Positions 46,242 to 55,826 are shown, counted from the first letter of the stretch. The stretch is DNA of 64,000 nt from Sporosarcina sp. ANT_H38 (GCF_008369195.1 NZ_VOBC01000001.1:2046001-2110000), one strand, 5' to 3'. Notes: generated by a model from the sequence alone, not told the origin. Made by a program: numbers and translations.

Positions 46242-47570
46242 TCACGCCTCCAATTCGATCATATACTCCTGAAACGTCATCTCTTCGTCGTCGTTTAATT
46301 CATGTTGCTCTTCTTTTTCTTGGCCTTCATTTCTAAAGTGCTGATTAAATGCTTGTTCACGATCGTTTTTCGATGTATCTTGCAGCGTTTGAGAGACGTC
46401 TATTCGTTCTACTTGCAGATTTTGTTGAAGGAATGCACTTCTGAGCTGATGCAGCTGACTGTCGAGCATTTCTTTCCCCTGTGCAGTCGATGCCAGAATC
46501 CGCGCAGTCATGATGCCATTGACCTGTAGCAGTTCAATCCGAACTTGCCCAAGATGTTCAGGATACAGTTTGATGAGCAGGCGGTTTGTTCCGTCAGCTT
46601 GACCAAAATTCGAACGCTTGAAAACGTTTTGCATTTCTTTGATCAATGTATCATTTCGTGCGTTGTTCCGATTTTCCAATTCAGTAAGTGTAAGTTCACC
46701 CTTAGCTGCTACAACAGTACCGAACGCACTACTAGCAACCTGTTGAGATGCATCTTTGGTACCCATTGTCGCAGATGATTCTGATCCTTTTTCCGCAGTC
46801 CCATCATCTGTCATCGTTCTCCCTGCATCTGCATGAACGGCAAATCGTGAGATGTTTTTCGACTCCATCAATCCTGCTATGACATTTTTCGCAGAACTGT
46901 TAGAATGAAGTACTTTTTCAAAATGTTCACCCGCTGTCGCAAGATAACCTTGCAGCGTGAAAACTTGCTGTTCTTGTTTCATAAGTAAATCGGTTTTTGG
47001 TGCGGTAAGTTCTGCTGTTTTCAGCAACGTTAACAGTTCGATTGCCTGTTGTTTCGGTATTTCACCTTTTCCTTCTAGCGCATCCGTCAATTGTTTAAAA
47101 AACTGAGGAGCCACTTTGTCTAAGGCATTCAATACAGTCCAAAAATCGTTCGTATTAGCAATTACCGATAGTTCACCTTCATCGAGACCCGCCGTTTCCA
47201 ATAGCTGAAGTAAACTTTCAAGCAATTGTTTCGGTTCAAGGTCAAGTAAGCTGGCAAGCTCTTCTAGATTACCCAAGTTAGTAAGCGAGTCTAGTTTACT
47301 TATGGATTCTTCACTTTCATCACCAGTTAGACCTTTAATAGCAGTCTCAAGTTCTTCTATAGAAGTTGCATTAAAAATGGCCATTAACGATTCGTCAGGT
47401 ATTCCGCTAGCAATTGATTCTTGAGCAGGTACGACAGCTAATTGGGCTTTTCCAGCTATTCCACTAAAGACTGAACCAAATGTACCAGCTAGCGGTTGAC
47501 CCGCTTGCATTCTATTCGTCGACGATTGCAAGCTCTTCCCAGCCATTGCTTGTAATGATGCGATGTTCAC
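46242..47570 (-). CDS. fliK: Flagellar hook-length control protein FliK
   Basis: Molecular ruler that triggers export switching, 442 residues. Most of it is low-conservation helical or disordered sequence. The C-terminal flg_hook domain is recognisable from RLLIKLYPEHLGQVRIELL and VNGIMTARILAST. It starts at a GTG (47570) behind GGGAGGTGAATAA. The gene lies between the motE-like gene and flgD, as in B. subtilis. Confidence 0.93.
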   Translation of the reverse strand: MNIASLQAMAGKSLQSSTNRMQAGQPLAGTFGSVFSGIAGKAQLAVVPAQESIASGIPDESLMAIFNATSIEELETAIKGLTGDESEESISKLDSLTNLGNLEELASLLDLEPKQLLESLLQLLETAGLDEGELSVIANTNDFWTVLNALDKVAPQFFKQLTDALEGKGEIPKQQAIELLTLLKTAELTAPKTDLLMKQEQQVFTLQGYLATAGEHFEKVLHSNSSAKNVIAGLMESKNISRFAVHADAGRTMTDDGTAEKGSESSATMGTKDASQQVASSAFGTVVAAKGELTLTELENRNNARNDTLIKEMQNVFKRSNFGQADGTNRLLIKLYPEHLGQVRIELLQVNGIMTARILASTAQGKEMLDSQLHQLRSAFLQQNLQVERIDVSQTLQDTSKNDREQAFNQHFRNEGQEKEEQHELNDDEEMTFQEYMIELEA

Positions 47571-47609
47571 TTATTCACCTCCCTTCACCAGTACGGAAAA
47601 AAACAGCTA

Positions 47610-48212
47610 TTACTTAGTCATCATCGACATATATTTCGCCGCATCTTCAGGTGACATTTTTTCGAGAATTGAAGCAAGTGTAGCAGATTTTAAGTTTGTC
47701 AAAACCCGTATTGCTTCTGCATCACTCATTTTCGTAATGACAGGCGCTGAAGATTTTGCGGACATTTGCTCAAATGTCGTTACGATTTCATTAAAGACTT
47801 TTTTAGAGTCATCTTTATCGCGTATAAGTACTGCGATCTCGTCTAGGAGCTTTTCTTGTTCAATCAGCAATCTCTCATTTTCATCAGCTGACTTATCGAG
47901 ATCTTGCTGGACTTTGAAAATTTGGGCTTCTTTCTCTTGAATTTCTGCCTGCATCGCCACAACTCGCTCTTCGAGTACGAGATCACCTGCAACGGGATTA
48001 TCTTGCTTCTTTTCAGATATGAACGGCAAGTCACCGGACAACTCTTTCGCCTTGTCGAATACGTTGACATCTGCGAATTTTGCAAGGATTAGAATCAGCG
48101 CCGTTGTAAATAAAAGCGGAATAAGTACCCAGAGCAAAAGTTTTTGGAATACGCCGCTTTTCTCCTCTATTTCAACCTTAGATATTTGTTCTGTTTGTTT
48201 AGTCTTTTTCAC
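47610..48212 (-). CDS. MotE/YlxF-like membrane protein with MgtE-N domain
   Basis: About 200 residues: a short cytoplasmic lysine-rich start, one membrane segment (LLLWVLIPLLFTTALILILA), a coiled coil (about 75-125), and a C-terminal MgtE-N-like helical domain ending RVLTNLKSATLASILEKMSPEDAAKYMSMM (parts). It corresponds to YlxF of the B. subtilis fla/che operon and to MotE of alphaproteobacteria, a MotB chaperone; the latter role is inferred from domain similarity. No ATG start: GTG at 48212 or TTG at 48215, behind AGGTG. Confidence 0.85.
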   Translation of the reverse strand: MKKTKQTEQISKVEIEEKSGVFQKLLLWVLIPLLFTTALILILAKFADVNVFDKAKELSGDLPFISEKKQDNPVAGDLVLEERVVAMQAEIQEKEAQIFKVQQDLDKSADENERLLIEQEKLLDEIAVLIRDKDDSKKVFNEIVTTFEQMSAKSSAPVITKMSDAEAIRVLTNLKSATLASILEKMSPEDAAKYMSMMTK

Positions 48213-48219
48213 CAAATTA

Positions 48220-48669
48220 TCACCTGTTTTCTCTGCTGCGGAACTTCAACGTCGACAATTCATCGAGTTGAATCGCTTCCAGCTGTTCCATCTCAGCGCG
48301 ATGATGTTCACGATCTTTTTCTTTCATTTTTTCGAATTTCCGAACCTCTAGCGTCTTTTCCAACAGTTTATTCTCATACCAATTCATTTTCGAGCGAGCT
48401 TGTATGACTTGCTGTTGCATTTCCGCGATCCTCTTCTCTAAACTGCCTATGAAACGAGAATAGTGATGAATTTCATTGACCGAAAAACCGATCGTCATCT
48501 TTATCTGCTGCGCCACAAGAATATCTTCTTTCTTTTTCAGTAAATCATATAATTTATTTGCAACTGTCTCAAATGCCTCAACCGACCCTTTAAATTCCAC
48601 TTCAGTTTCGGTTTTTTCTTGTTCTCGGTAAGTAAGCACTTTATCAAATCGGTAATTGTAAGGCTTCAT
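48220..48669 (-). CDS. fliJ: Flagellar export chaperone FliJ
   Basis: A 149-residue almost wholly coiled-coil protein, the central stalk of the FliI ATPase hexamer. The beginning YRFDKVLTYREQEKTETEVEF and the charged heptads match Bacillus FliJ. The ATG at 48669 follows GGGGAGGC, 3 bases after fliI. Confidence 0.9.
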   Translation of the reverse strand: MKPYNYRFDKVLTYREQEKTETEVEFKGSVEAFETVANKLYDLLKKKEDILVAQQIKMTIGFSVNEIHHYSRFIGSLEKRIAEMQQQVIQARSKMNWYENKLLEKTLEVRKFEKMKEKDREHHRAEMEQLEAIQLDELSTLKFRSRENR

Positions 48670-48672
48670 GCT

Positions 48673-50001
48673 CTACTGCCTCCCCGAGCCAAGTGACACA
48701 AGCTCTGCAATACTGTCTTCAATTGAAATATTGTCTTTGAAACCTTGTTTTAAGAAATTCGTTATAAGTGGTTCGAATTCAATCGCTTGGTCTATTTCCT
48801 TTGACGTTCCACGCTTATATGCTCCTATATTGATAAGGTCTTCGGATTTATCATAGGTGTAGTAAAGATCACGCAACCGCTCTGCCGCTTTTACATGCTC
48901 CGAATCTGCAATGTGGTTCATTAGCCGGCTAACGCTTTTCAATACATTGATAGCTGGATATTGCCCTCTGTTTGCAAGTGTCCTATCCAGTACGATGTGA
49001 CCATCTAGAATTCCCCGGACAGCATCAGCAATCGGTTCATTCATATCATCGCCATCCACAAGAACTGTGTAGAACGCCGTAATGGATCCGTGCTCATTGG
49101 TGCCTGTACGTTCCAGTAATTTTGGCAAAATAGCAAAGACAGAAGGTGTATAACCCCGTGTAGCAGGCGGTTCCCCGACAGCCAGTCCTATTTCTCGCTG
49201 CGCCATTGCTACCCGTGTAACAGAGTCCATCATGAGCATGACGTTCATACCTTTGTCTCTGAAATACTCAGCGATTGCAGTCGCCGTAAACGCTCCTTTA
49301 ATACGCATAAGTGCAGGCTGGTCGGATGTTGTAGCAACAACAATCGACCTGCTCATTCCTTCAGGTCCAAGATCACGTTCGATGAATTCACGGACTTCAC
49401 GACCACGCTCACCAATCAGTGCAATTACATTTAGATCAGCTGTCGTATTGCGAGCAATCATTCCGAGCAAAGTACTTTTTCCAACACCAGATCCCGCAAA
49501 AATTCCGACACGCTGTCCTTTTCCCACTGTCAACATGCCATCAATCGCCTTGACACCAACGGATAGCTTTTCGAAGATTGGCGGACGAGTGAGGGCATTA
49601 GGAGGGTCTTGTTCTGTCCTTACAGTCGTCAACCCCCTCGGAAGGACGCTGTTATCGATTGGGTTCCCCATCGAATCTAGCACTTTCCCTACTAAATTCA
49701 TGCCTACCTTGATTTCAAGTGGTTTTCCCAAACTTTCTACAAGACAGCCGCTGGATATATCACGGATATTCGTATAAGGCATAAGAATGACAATTTCTTC
49801 TTTAAATCCTACGACTTCTGCTTTAATAATCGAATCGTCCCCACCAGAGCTATTTATATGGATATGACAGACATCTCCAATTGAACTTTCAGGTCCTTGT
49901 GACTCAATCATTAATCCAACGACGCGGACAACGCGGCCCAACCTCTTGAAAGTTTTCACATTAGGAATGACTGCAATCAATTCCTCTGCTTTTTTCATCA
50001 T
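48673..50001 (-). CDS. fliI: Flagellum-specific ATPase FliI
   Basis: Export ATPase of the F1-beta type, 442 residues. It has Walker A GIFAGSGVGKSTLLGMIAR, ALIGERGREVREFIE, Walker B VMLMMDSVTRVAMAQRE and the GEPPATRGYTPSVFA loop. The start is one of two adjacent ATGs (50001 or 49998); the first overlaps the fliH stop in a TGATGATG string. Confidence 0.97.
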   Translation of the reverse strand: MMKKAEELIAVIPNVKTFKRLGRVVRVVGLMIESQGPESSIGDVCHIHINSSGGDDSIIKAEVVGFKEEIVILMPYTNIRDISSGCLVESLGKPLEIKVGMNLVGKVLDSMGNPIDNSVLPRGLTTVRTEQDPPNALTRPPIFEKLSVGVKAIDGMLTVGKGQRVGIFAGSGVGKSTLLGMIARNTTADLNVIALIGERGREVREFIERDLGPEGMSRSIVVATTSDQPALMRIKGAFTATAIAEYFRDKGMNVMLMMDSVTRVAMAQREIGLAVGEPPATRGYTPSVFAILPKLLERTGTNEHGSITAFYTVLVDGDDMNEPIADAVRGILDGHIVLDRTLANRGQYPAINVLKSVSRLMNHIADSEHVKAAERLRDLYYTYDKSEDLINIGAYKRGTSKEIDQAIEFEPLITNFLKQGFKDNISIEDSIAELVSLGSGRQ

Positions 50002-50771
50002 CAATCACCACTTTCCATGATTCCGATGAGTTTTTCTCTTAATTGATTCAGCTGTTCGTCGATGCTGACAACAATACGCCCATGATTTGTCTCGATAAAG
50101 CATTCTGTTGATTCGAAATCATCATTTACAAAAATAAGAAATGGTACACTCGGAGGGAAAATTGATGCAAGTTCAGAACGATTATCGGAAACTAATTGAA
50201 AATAATCGAGAGATACATACAACTTAATTTCTTTCATTTCACGTGTTTCTTTCAGTGCTCTTTTAACAACAGACAAATAAATTCCTACATCGTCTTGCAG
50301 CTTTTGCCCAATTATCCGTCCTGCAGATTGCATCGCAAGTTCAAGTATGACCGGTTCCTGGCTTACAAGATATTGACGTGCATTTTCAAATGAAGTCTCT
50401 GTTGTTTTATTTGCTATGTGAAGAGAGGCTGCCATGTCTGATAACGATTTGTTATGACCTTCTTCGTAGCCGATTTGAAACCCTTCATCATACGCCTGTT
50501 GCTGAAGTACCGTTTTCTCATTTTCCCAAGCTGATTGCATCGTTAGGATATCTTCAGTAGCAGCTAGTCTTAACTGTTCGATTGCCGCTTTTTCCTGCTC
50601 ATTAATCTTATTGGCTTCTTTAAACAAACGGTCTCGTTCAGCAAGTATGGAATCTAGTGACAAACTTGACGTATTGTCAGCTTCTAGCGGAACCAATAGG
50701 CTGCGAATGGAGATTTCTTTTGTTTTTCCATCTTCCAATTTCGTATTAAATGAACGAAATACGTTAGACAA
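50001..50771 (-). CDS. fliH: Flagellar assembly protein FliH
   Basis: Regulator and anchor of the FliI ATPase, about 256 residues. It has a long Glu/Gln-rich coiled coil (about 30-115) and a conserved C-terminal domain with SAGRIIGQKLQDD and IETNHGRIVVSIDEQLNQL (parts). The best start is a TTG at 50771, giving M-SNVFRSFN, placed 9 bases after GGCGGAGGAG. An ATG at 50780 is only 2 bases from that site and a GTG at 50792 precedes it. It overlaps the fliG stop by 8 bases. Confidence 0.92.
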   Translation of the reverse strand: MSNVFRSFNTKLEDGKTKEISIRSLLVPLEADNTSSLSLDSILAERDRLFKEANKINEQEKAAIEQLRLAATEDILTMQSAWENEKTVLQQQAYDEGFQIGYEEGHNKSLSDMAASLHIANKTTETSFENARQYLVSQEPVILELAMQSAGRIIGQKLQDDVGIYLSVVKRALKETREMKEIKLYVSLDYFQLVSDNRSELASIFPPSVPFLIFVNDDFESTECFIETNHGRIVVSIDEQLNQLREKLIGIMESGD

Positions 50772-51777
50772 TGATGTCATCTCCTCCGCCACGGGCGATT
50801 ATGATTTCACCTGATTCTTCCAGTCGACGAATAGTGCTGACAATACGAGATTGAGCTTCTTCCACGTCTTTCAAACGTACAGGTCCCATAACTTCCATCT
50901 CTTCTTGGAACGATTCGGCCATCCGTTGAGACATATTCCTGAACAAGACTTCCTTCACTTCTTCACTAGAAACTTTCAACGATAAGATTAAGTCTTCATT
51001 TTCACAGTCACGGATAATACGCTGAATCGAACGGTTATCCAATGTGACAATATCTTCGAATACGAACATTCTTTTCCGAATTTCCTCTGCTAGTTCCGGA
51101 TTTTGAATTTCTAGTGCATCCAGAATTGTCTTTTCCGTTGTTCTGTCAACTCCATTAAGCACCTCAACAACTGCATCGATGCCACCTGTTTCCGTGTGAT
51201 CCTGCGTAACAGTTGAGGAAAGTTTACGTTCAAGAACTGCCTCAATTTCACTGATTACTTCCGGAGAAGTCGAGTCCATCGTCGCAATTCTTTTAGCAAT
51301 ATCCGCCTGCATTTCTTGTGGTAGGGAGGACAAAATCATTCCCGCCTGTCCCGCCTCTAAGTATGACAAGATAAGCGCAATTGTTTGAGGATGCTCATTT
51401 TGAATGAAATTCAAAATTTGTGACGGGTCGGCACGTCTCGCAAAATCGAAAGGCCGCACTTGTAATGAAGATGTTAAGCGGTTGATAATTGCTTGAGCAT
51501 GTTCTTTACCTAGCGCTTTTTCAAGCACTGTTTTCGCATAGCCGATACCCCCTTGCGAGATATAATCCTGAGCAAGTGCAATATTATGGAACTCTTCGAT
51601 AATTCCATCTTTCACGGATGCCTCAACTTTTTTGACACCGGAGATTTCAAGCGTTAATCTCTCAATTTCTTCTTCATTTAAATGCTTATAAATTGCCGCC
51701 GATACTTCCGGACCGAGGGAAATGAGCAAAAGTGCTGCTTTCTGTTTTCCTGTCATTCCTTTTTCTTTCTTAACCAC
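50764..51777 (-). CDS. fliG: Flagellar motor switch protein FliG
   Basis: Rotor protein that interacts with the stator, 337 residues. The N-terminal domain begins TGKQKAALLLISLGPEVSA, the middle domain has the EHPQTIALILSYL motif, and the C-terminal torque helix region reads MFVFEDIVTLDNRSIQRIIRD. The start is a GTG at 51777, 8 bases after GGAGG. It follows fliF by 14 bases. Confidence 0.97.
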   Translation of the reverse strand: MVKKEKGMTGKQKAALLLISLGPEVSAAIYKHLNEEEIERLTLEISGVKKVEASVKDGIIEEFHNIALAQDYISQGGIGYAKTVLEKALGKEHAQAIINRLTSSLQVRPFDFARRADPSQILNFIQNEHPQTIALILSYLEAGQAGMILSSLPQEMQADIAKRIATMDSTSPEVISEIEAVLERKLSSTVTQDHTETGGIDAVVEVLNGVDRTTEKTILDALEIQNPELAEEIRKRMFVFEDIVTLDNRSIQRIIRDCENEDLILSLKVSSEEVKEVLFRNMSQRMAESFQEEMEVMGPVRLKDVEEAQSRIVSTIRRLEESGEIIIARGGGDDIIV

Positions 51778-51791
51778 AGTTCATCCCTCCG

Positions 51792-53384
51792 TCATTCCTC
51801 GGCTATCCATGTACGCAATAGTTTGGCAAATTCTTCTGGTTTCTCTTTCGCCATCTTCTCGAGTTGTTTCCTACGGACAGTTCCTTCTGTTTCAAGTTCA
51901 TTATTAATGTCATCTACATCAAATGATGCAAGCTGTTCTTCCAAAATCAGTTCTTCTTCAAGCTCTTCCGCATTTCGTCGATTCTTAAAGTACATAAATA
52001 CAAGTACACCGATAACGAGAAGAAGTACCCCACCAATCACGTAAATCCACCATGGAATTGCGGACTTCGGTGTTGGGTCGGCGACTGTCTTGCCATTGAA
52101 AGGCTGTACGGAAACAGCAATTTTGTCATCCAACTCTTCCGTAGTTAACTCTCCAGCAGCCTCTTTGTCGATTGACGTCCGAATGATTGTCTCGAGTATG
52201 CGCTGAACATCATCTTGCATTCCCGGTGGCATTGACGTTGTATCATCTGCAATTGGAGGTTCAACCATTACCTGAATTCCGATATCCCGAATTTTATAAG
52301 GGCTTTCGACAATTTCTTTACGGATTTTGTTCACTTCGTTGTTTACAGTTTCCTCTATTTTTTCATAATCGCCGTTCGAAAATGCCCCTTCCACATAACC
52401 GGTTCCATTATCTGTAGCATCTTCCGCCGCTGGAGTCCCGCCCTCTAATGGGTTATTTCCTGTAAACGACTCTGTAAGACGTTGCACACTAAGTGCAATT
52501 CCTTCCATACTTTCCTCGTCGACAGGCAATACAAGATTCTCTTCCCTGTTTTCAAGTTGGAAATCGATATCTGTTGTGACTGAAACAACAACTTTGTCTT
52601 GTCCCATCATTGTTCCTAACATCATCTGTACTTGGCGTTGTAAATCACGTTCAATTGTCTTTTTGAGCGTCATCTGATCCGTAATACTAGGTCCATATGC
52701 AGTATCGGTAGCTTTCAAATCGAAATACTCTGAGTACTGGTTCATGATGACAATATCATCGGTCGACAAATTCGGTATACTTTTGGATACTAGTTTATAA
52801 AGTGCAGTAATTTGCGGTTCTGTGAATTGATGTCCTGCATCAGTTTTCAACATAATTGACGCACTTGCCTGTCCCGTATTCTCATTTAAGAAAACACTCT
52901 CTGTAGGCAATGTGATCATCACATCCGCGTCTTTCACTCCTTCAATTCCTTTAATAATGTTCGCAAGTTCAGTTTGCATCGAGGCAAGTTTAATCATATT
53001 GAACTCATTGTCCGTCGTTCCAAATCCCGCATTTTCTGCAAAGAATGAGTAATCAATCATTCCAGTGTTTGGGAAACCTTCTGCTGCAAGAGATACAAGC
53101 AAAGAATCCACGTTTTCCTGTGGCACTAGAATCGACGTTCCACCTGGCGCAACCTTATTTTGCACTCCTTGAGCATCTAGCTGTTCTTTAATTCGTCCAA
53201 TTTCTGCCCGAGATACATCCGAATAGAGTGGCACAAATTCCGTTCTAGATAGAAAATAAGTTAGAAAAGCAGCGATTAATATAACGGCTAAAGCAGATCC
53301 GATATATGTAGTTTTTTGTTTTTTCGTACGACTTAACCAAAACGCTTGAATATCCGTTTTGATTTTCGCCAATCTTTCATTCAT
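51792..53384 (-). CDS. fliF: Flagellar MS-ring protein FliF
   Basis: Membrane ring on which the flagellum assembles, 530 residues. The first membrane segment is at about 27-47. The YscJ-like ring-building motifs follow, with YSDVSRAEIGRIKEQLDAQG and GEPFPNTG-type AAEGFPNTGMIDY. A second membrane segment lies at about 445-465 (WWIYVIGGVLLLVIGVLVFM). The acidic FliG-binding tail ends PEEFAKLLRTWIAEE. The ATG is at 53384. Confidence 0.97.
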   Translation of the reverse strand: MNERLAKIKTDIQAFWLSRTKKQKTTYIGSALAVILIAAFLTYFLSRTEFVPLYSDVSRAEIGRIKEQLDAQGVQNKVAPGGTSILVPQENVDSLLVSLAAEGFPNTGMIDYSFFAENAGFGTTDNEFNMIKLASMQTELANIIKGIEGVKDADVMITLPTESVFLNENTGQASASIMLKTDAGHQFTEPQITALYKLVSKSIPNLSTDDIVIMNQYSEYFDLKATDTAYGPSITDQMTLKKTIERDLQRQVQMMLGTMMGQDKVVVSVTTDIDFQLENREENLVLPVDEESMEGIALSVQRLTESFTGNNPLEGGTPAAEDATDNGTGYVEGAFSNGDYEKIEETVNNEVNKIRKEIVESPYKIRDIGIQVMVEPPIADDTTSMPPGMQDDVQRILETIIRTSIDKEAAGELTTEELDDKIAVSVQPFNGKTVADPTPKSAIPWWIYVIGGVLLLVIGVLVFMYFKNRRNAEELEEELILEEQLASFDVDDINNELETEGTVRRKQLEKMAKEKPEEFAKLLRTWIAEE

Positions 53385-53446
53385 TGTAATCCCCCGGTCA
53401 GCTTACGTAGTTCAAATATGCGGCTCAACACAAATAATGCTTGGAA

Positions 53447-53761
53447 TTAAACAGGCATCCGGATGACTTCCTGATATGCTTCGATTACTTTATTCCGCAC
53501 TTCCATCGTTGCATTTAACGCAATCGACGCCTTTTGGGCTGTAATCATGACATCATGAAGTTCGACATCTCCACCAGTCACTAGTTTTTCTGTCATTACG
53601 TCCGATTCTTGCTGCTTGTTATTTACGCCATCTATTGCAGCTTTCAAGAATTCCCCAAAATTTTGCTGCGCCTCATATGGTGTTGAAGTTGGTATTGTTT
53701 GGTTTTCCATCTTAAGTACACCTGTCGATTGCGCAGCATTAAATATTGATTGTATAGCCAT
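53447..53761 (-). CDS. fliE: Flagellar hook-basal body complex protein FliE
   Basis: Adaptor between MS ring and rod, 104 residues. The C-terminal family signature is DVMITAQKASIALNATMEVRNKVIEAYQEVIRMPV (in parts). The ATG at 53761 is 24 bases after flgC. Confidence 0.95.
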   Translation of the reverse strand: MAIQSIFNAAQSTGVLKMENQTIPTSTPYEAQQNFGEFLKAAIDGVNNKQQESDVMTEKLVTGGDVELHDVMITAQKASIALNATMEVRNKVIEAYQEVIRMPV

Positions 53762-53785
53762 TAAAGAAACATCCTTCCAGTATCA

Positions 53786-54247
53786 TTATTTACCGATTTC
53801 AAGTGCTTTCATTAGCATTGATTTATTGGCATTCATCACGGTCACGTTTGCTTCATAAGAACGCGTAGCGGACATCAGGTCAATCATTTCCCGTAACGGA
53901 TCGACATTTGGCATTGATACATACCCTTCGTCATTGGCATCGGGATGAGAAGGATCATAGACAAGTTTAAAGGGCGTTTCGGTATCTTCTTTAATCTTAG
54001 AGACCGTAACGCCATTTCCTACTGAACCATTTATTTGTTTACCCATTGAAGCATTTAACATCGATGAGAATTGCCCTTCTCGCGGTTGAAATGTTACTGA
54101 TTTGCGGCGATATGGTTGCCACTCACCGTCTACCATTTTCCCTCGCGTTGTATCGATGTTCGCCATATTCGATGAAATGACATCCATCCGCATGCGTTGT
54201 GCAGTCAATGCAGAAGCAGACGTGTTCAAACTATGGAATATCGTCAA
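53786..54247 (-). CDS. flgC: Flagellar proximal rod protein FlgC
   Basis: Rod protein, 153 residues. The N-terminal SALTAQRMRMDVISSNMANID and the C-terminal DLMSATRSYEANVTVMNANK segments are the paired rod-family helices. The start is a TTG at 54247, behind GGAGGTCGTTAACA, 2 bases after flgB. Confidence 0.96.
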   Translation of the reverse strand: MTIFHSLNTSASALTAQRMRMDVISSNMANIDTTRGKMVDGEWQPYRRKSVTFQPREGQFSSMLNASMGKQINGSVGNGVTVSKIKEDTETPFKLVYDPSHPDANDEGYVSMPNVDPLREMIDLMSATRSYEANVTVMNANKSMLMKALEIGK

Positions 54248-54249
54248 TG

Positions 54250-54642
54250 TTAACGACCTCCTTTAATAACATTTTGTAATGAATTGAACTTTCCGCTGAT
54301 ACGGTCGACAACTGCATTATAGTAAATTTGATTTGCCGCGAGATCAGCTTGTTCCTTATCCATATCTACACCATTTCCATCTTGACGATAGCGAAGATTG
54401 GAATAATTAAAAACACCAGTGCTCGTTGCATTAGATTTGAAATCAATATGCCGGTCGTCTGTTTTATAAGCCTCTAACGAATTCGCTTGAGCATTTGTCA
54501 AAACTTCTTTAAAACTGACATTTTTCGCTTTATAATTTGGCGTGTCGATATTTGCTATATTTTGCGAGATCGCTTTCCCTTTTGTTGCAGAAAAGTCCAG
54601 CCCTCGTTCCAATTGAGAAATCGTCTTACCGAATAAATTCAA
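54250..54642 (-). CDS. flgB: Flagellar proximal rod protein FlgB
   Basis: Rod protein and first gene of the operon, 130 residues. The motif ISQNIANIDTPNYKAKNVSFKEVL (parts) and the end ISGKFNSLQNVIKGGR match Bacillus FlgB. No ATG is present at the N-terminus. The TTG at 54642 gives M-NLFGKTISQLE, aligned with other FlgB proteins, and is 5 bases after AGAGGTGG. A GTG at 54651 overlaps that site. Confidence 0.95.
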   Translation of the reverse strand: MNLFGKTISQLERGLDFSATKGKAISQNIANIDTPNYKAKNVSFKEVLTNAQANSLEAYKTDDRHIDFKSNATSTGVFNYSNLRYRQDGNGVDMDKEQADLAANQIYYNAVVDRISGKFNSLQNVIKGGR

Positions 54643-54730
54643 TATTCCCACCTCTTGTTCCAGCTATTGGTGAATCAAAACATAATCAATAAACATTAGT
54701 AAACTAGTATTATTAAGTCATAATCATATT

Positions 54731-54757
54731 GTATCGGATTTTGATGATTCCTGTCTA
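54731..54757 (-). promoter_or_regulatory. Candidate SigD-type promoter overlapping a SigA promoter upstream of flgB
   Basis: TAGA (54757-54754), 15 bases, TCCGATAC (54738-54731) on the minus strand compares with the SigD consensus TAAA-N15-GCCGATAT (3/4 and 6/8 matches). TAGACA-18-TACAAT fits SigA over the same bases. It lies about 90 bases upstream of the flgB start. Confidence 0.5.
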
Positions 54758-54920
54758 TAATAAGAAAGGGAATATCATTAGTTCAAAACAACCTTTTTCA
54801 GAACAGGATAATTATATATAAAGCTATAACAGTTCAAAAGTCACTATTCTCCCGTCACTACTACGTATTTCCACCTAAAACTAGTCAATTTCCTCTATAT
54901 CATTTCAAATTAAAACTACA

Positions 54921-54963
54921 CAAAAAAAACACTTCTTCCAGAATTCAGAAGAAGTGTTTTTAT
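54921..54963 (-). terminator. Intrinsic terminator of codY
   Basis: On the minus strand AAAAACACTTCTTC pairs with GAAGAAGTGTTTTT around TGAATTCTG, followed by more T. It begins 14 bases after the codY stop and insulates the flagellar operon. Confidence 0.95.
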
Positions 54964-54976
54964 ACATTTTATATAC

Positions 54977-55753
54977 TTATGATTTTTGTTTTTCAAGTTC
55001 TTCAAGGAATTTATTGTTAAGAACTTTGATGTATGTTCCTTTCATTCCTAGGGAACGAGATTCAATGACACCAGCACTTTCTAGTTTACGTAGTGCATTT
55101 ACGATTACTGAACGTGTAATACCTACACGGTCTGCAATTTTAGATGCTACAAGTAGACCTTCATTGCCGTCAAGCTCATGGAAAATGTGTTCAATCGCTT
55201 CGTGTTCACTGTAAGAAAGTGAGTTGATAGCCATTTGAACAACTGCTTTACTACGTGCTTCAATTTCAATTTTCTCTGATTTCTCGCGTAAAATTTCCAT
55301 TCCTACAACAGTTGCGCCATATTCCGCAAGAATCAAATCATCATCCTGGAAGTCATCTTTCAGTCTAGCCAAGATAAGCGTACCAAGGCGTTCCCCACCA
55401 CCGATGATTGGAACAATCGTCGTTAAGCCATCTTTGAATAGTTCACGATTTTCAACTGGGAAGACCGTGTGTGAGCTGTATACATCCAAGTTAGAAGAGG
55501 TTTCTCTTACTTCAAACAAACGGTTTGTATATTCTTCAGGGAATTTACGATCAACGAACATTTGCTTCATGCGTTCGTTTTCGATTTGGTGGTGTATTTC
55601 TAAACCAAGTAATTTCCCTTTTCTGCTTACGATGAAAGCATTACAGTCGATAACAGAGCTAAGCTTTTCAGCCATCTCCTTAAAGTTTACTGGTTTCCCT
55701 GCCGATTCTTGAAGCATTGCGTTAATTTCACGTGTTTTTGTTAATAATTTCAT
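54977..55753 (-). CDS. codY: GTP/branched-chain amino acid-sensing pleiotropic repressor CodY
   Basis: Global nutritional regulator, 258 residues, the normal length. The N-terminal GAF domain (about 1-155) binds isoleucine, leucine and valine. The C-terminal winged helix has the DNA-recognition segment [34 protein letters not shown] (in parts), which is nearly invariant. The ATG at 55753 follows GAGGAGG. It is last in the cod operon but has its own likely promoter. Confidence 0.98.
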   Translation of the reverse strand: MKLLTKTREINAMLQESAGKPVNFKEMAEKLSSVIDCNAFIVSRKGKLLGLEIHHQIENERMKQMFVDRKFPEEYTNRLFEVRETSSNLDVYSSHTVFPVENRELFKDGLTTIVPIIGGGERLGTLILARLKDDFQDDDLILAEYGATVVGMEILREKSEKIEIEARSKAVVQMAINSLSYSEHEAIEHIFHELDGNEGLLVASKIADRVGITRSVIVNALRKLESAGVIESRSLGMKGTYIKVLNNKFLEELEKQKS

Positions 55754-55798
55754 TTGTTTTTTTCCTCCTCAAAATACTTGCTTGGGTGTTTAGTGATT

Positions 55799-55826
55799 AT
55801 TCTAAAGGTTTACAATCATTAATCAA
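55799..55826 (-). promoter_or_regulatory. Candidate promoter for codY
   Basis: TTGATT (55826-55821), 16 bases, TAGAAT (55804-55799) in the 88-base hslU-codY gap. The spacing and hexamers are acceptable for SigA. Confidence 0.45.

Larger units (their letters stand above)
54643..54976. other. codY-flgB intergenic region (fla/che promoter region)
   Basis: A 334-base AT-rich gap. It holds the codY terminator (54921-54963), at least two sigma-A-like promoter candidates (TTGAAC-18-TATTAT at about 54757-54786, TAGACA-18-TACAAT at 54733-54757) and an overlapping sigma-D-like element (54731-54757). No gene was seen. Confidence 0.7.
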
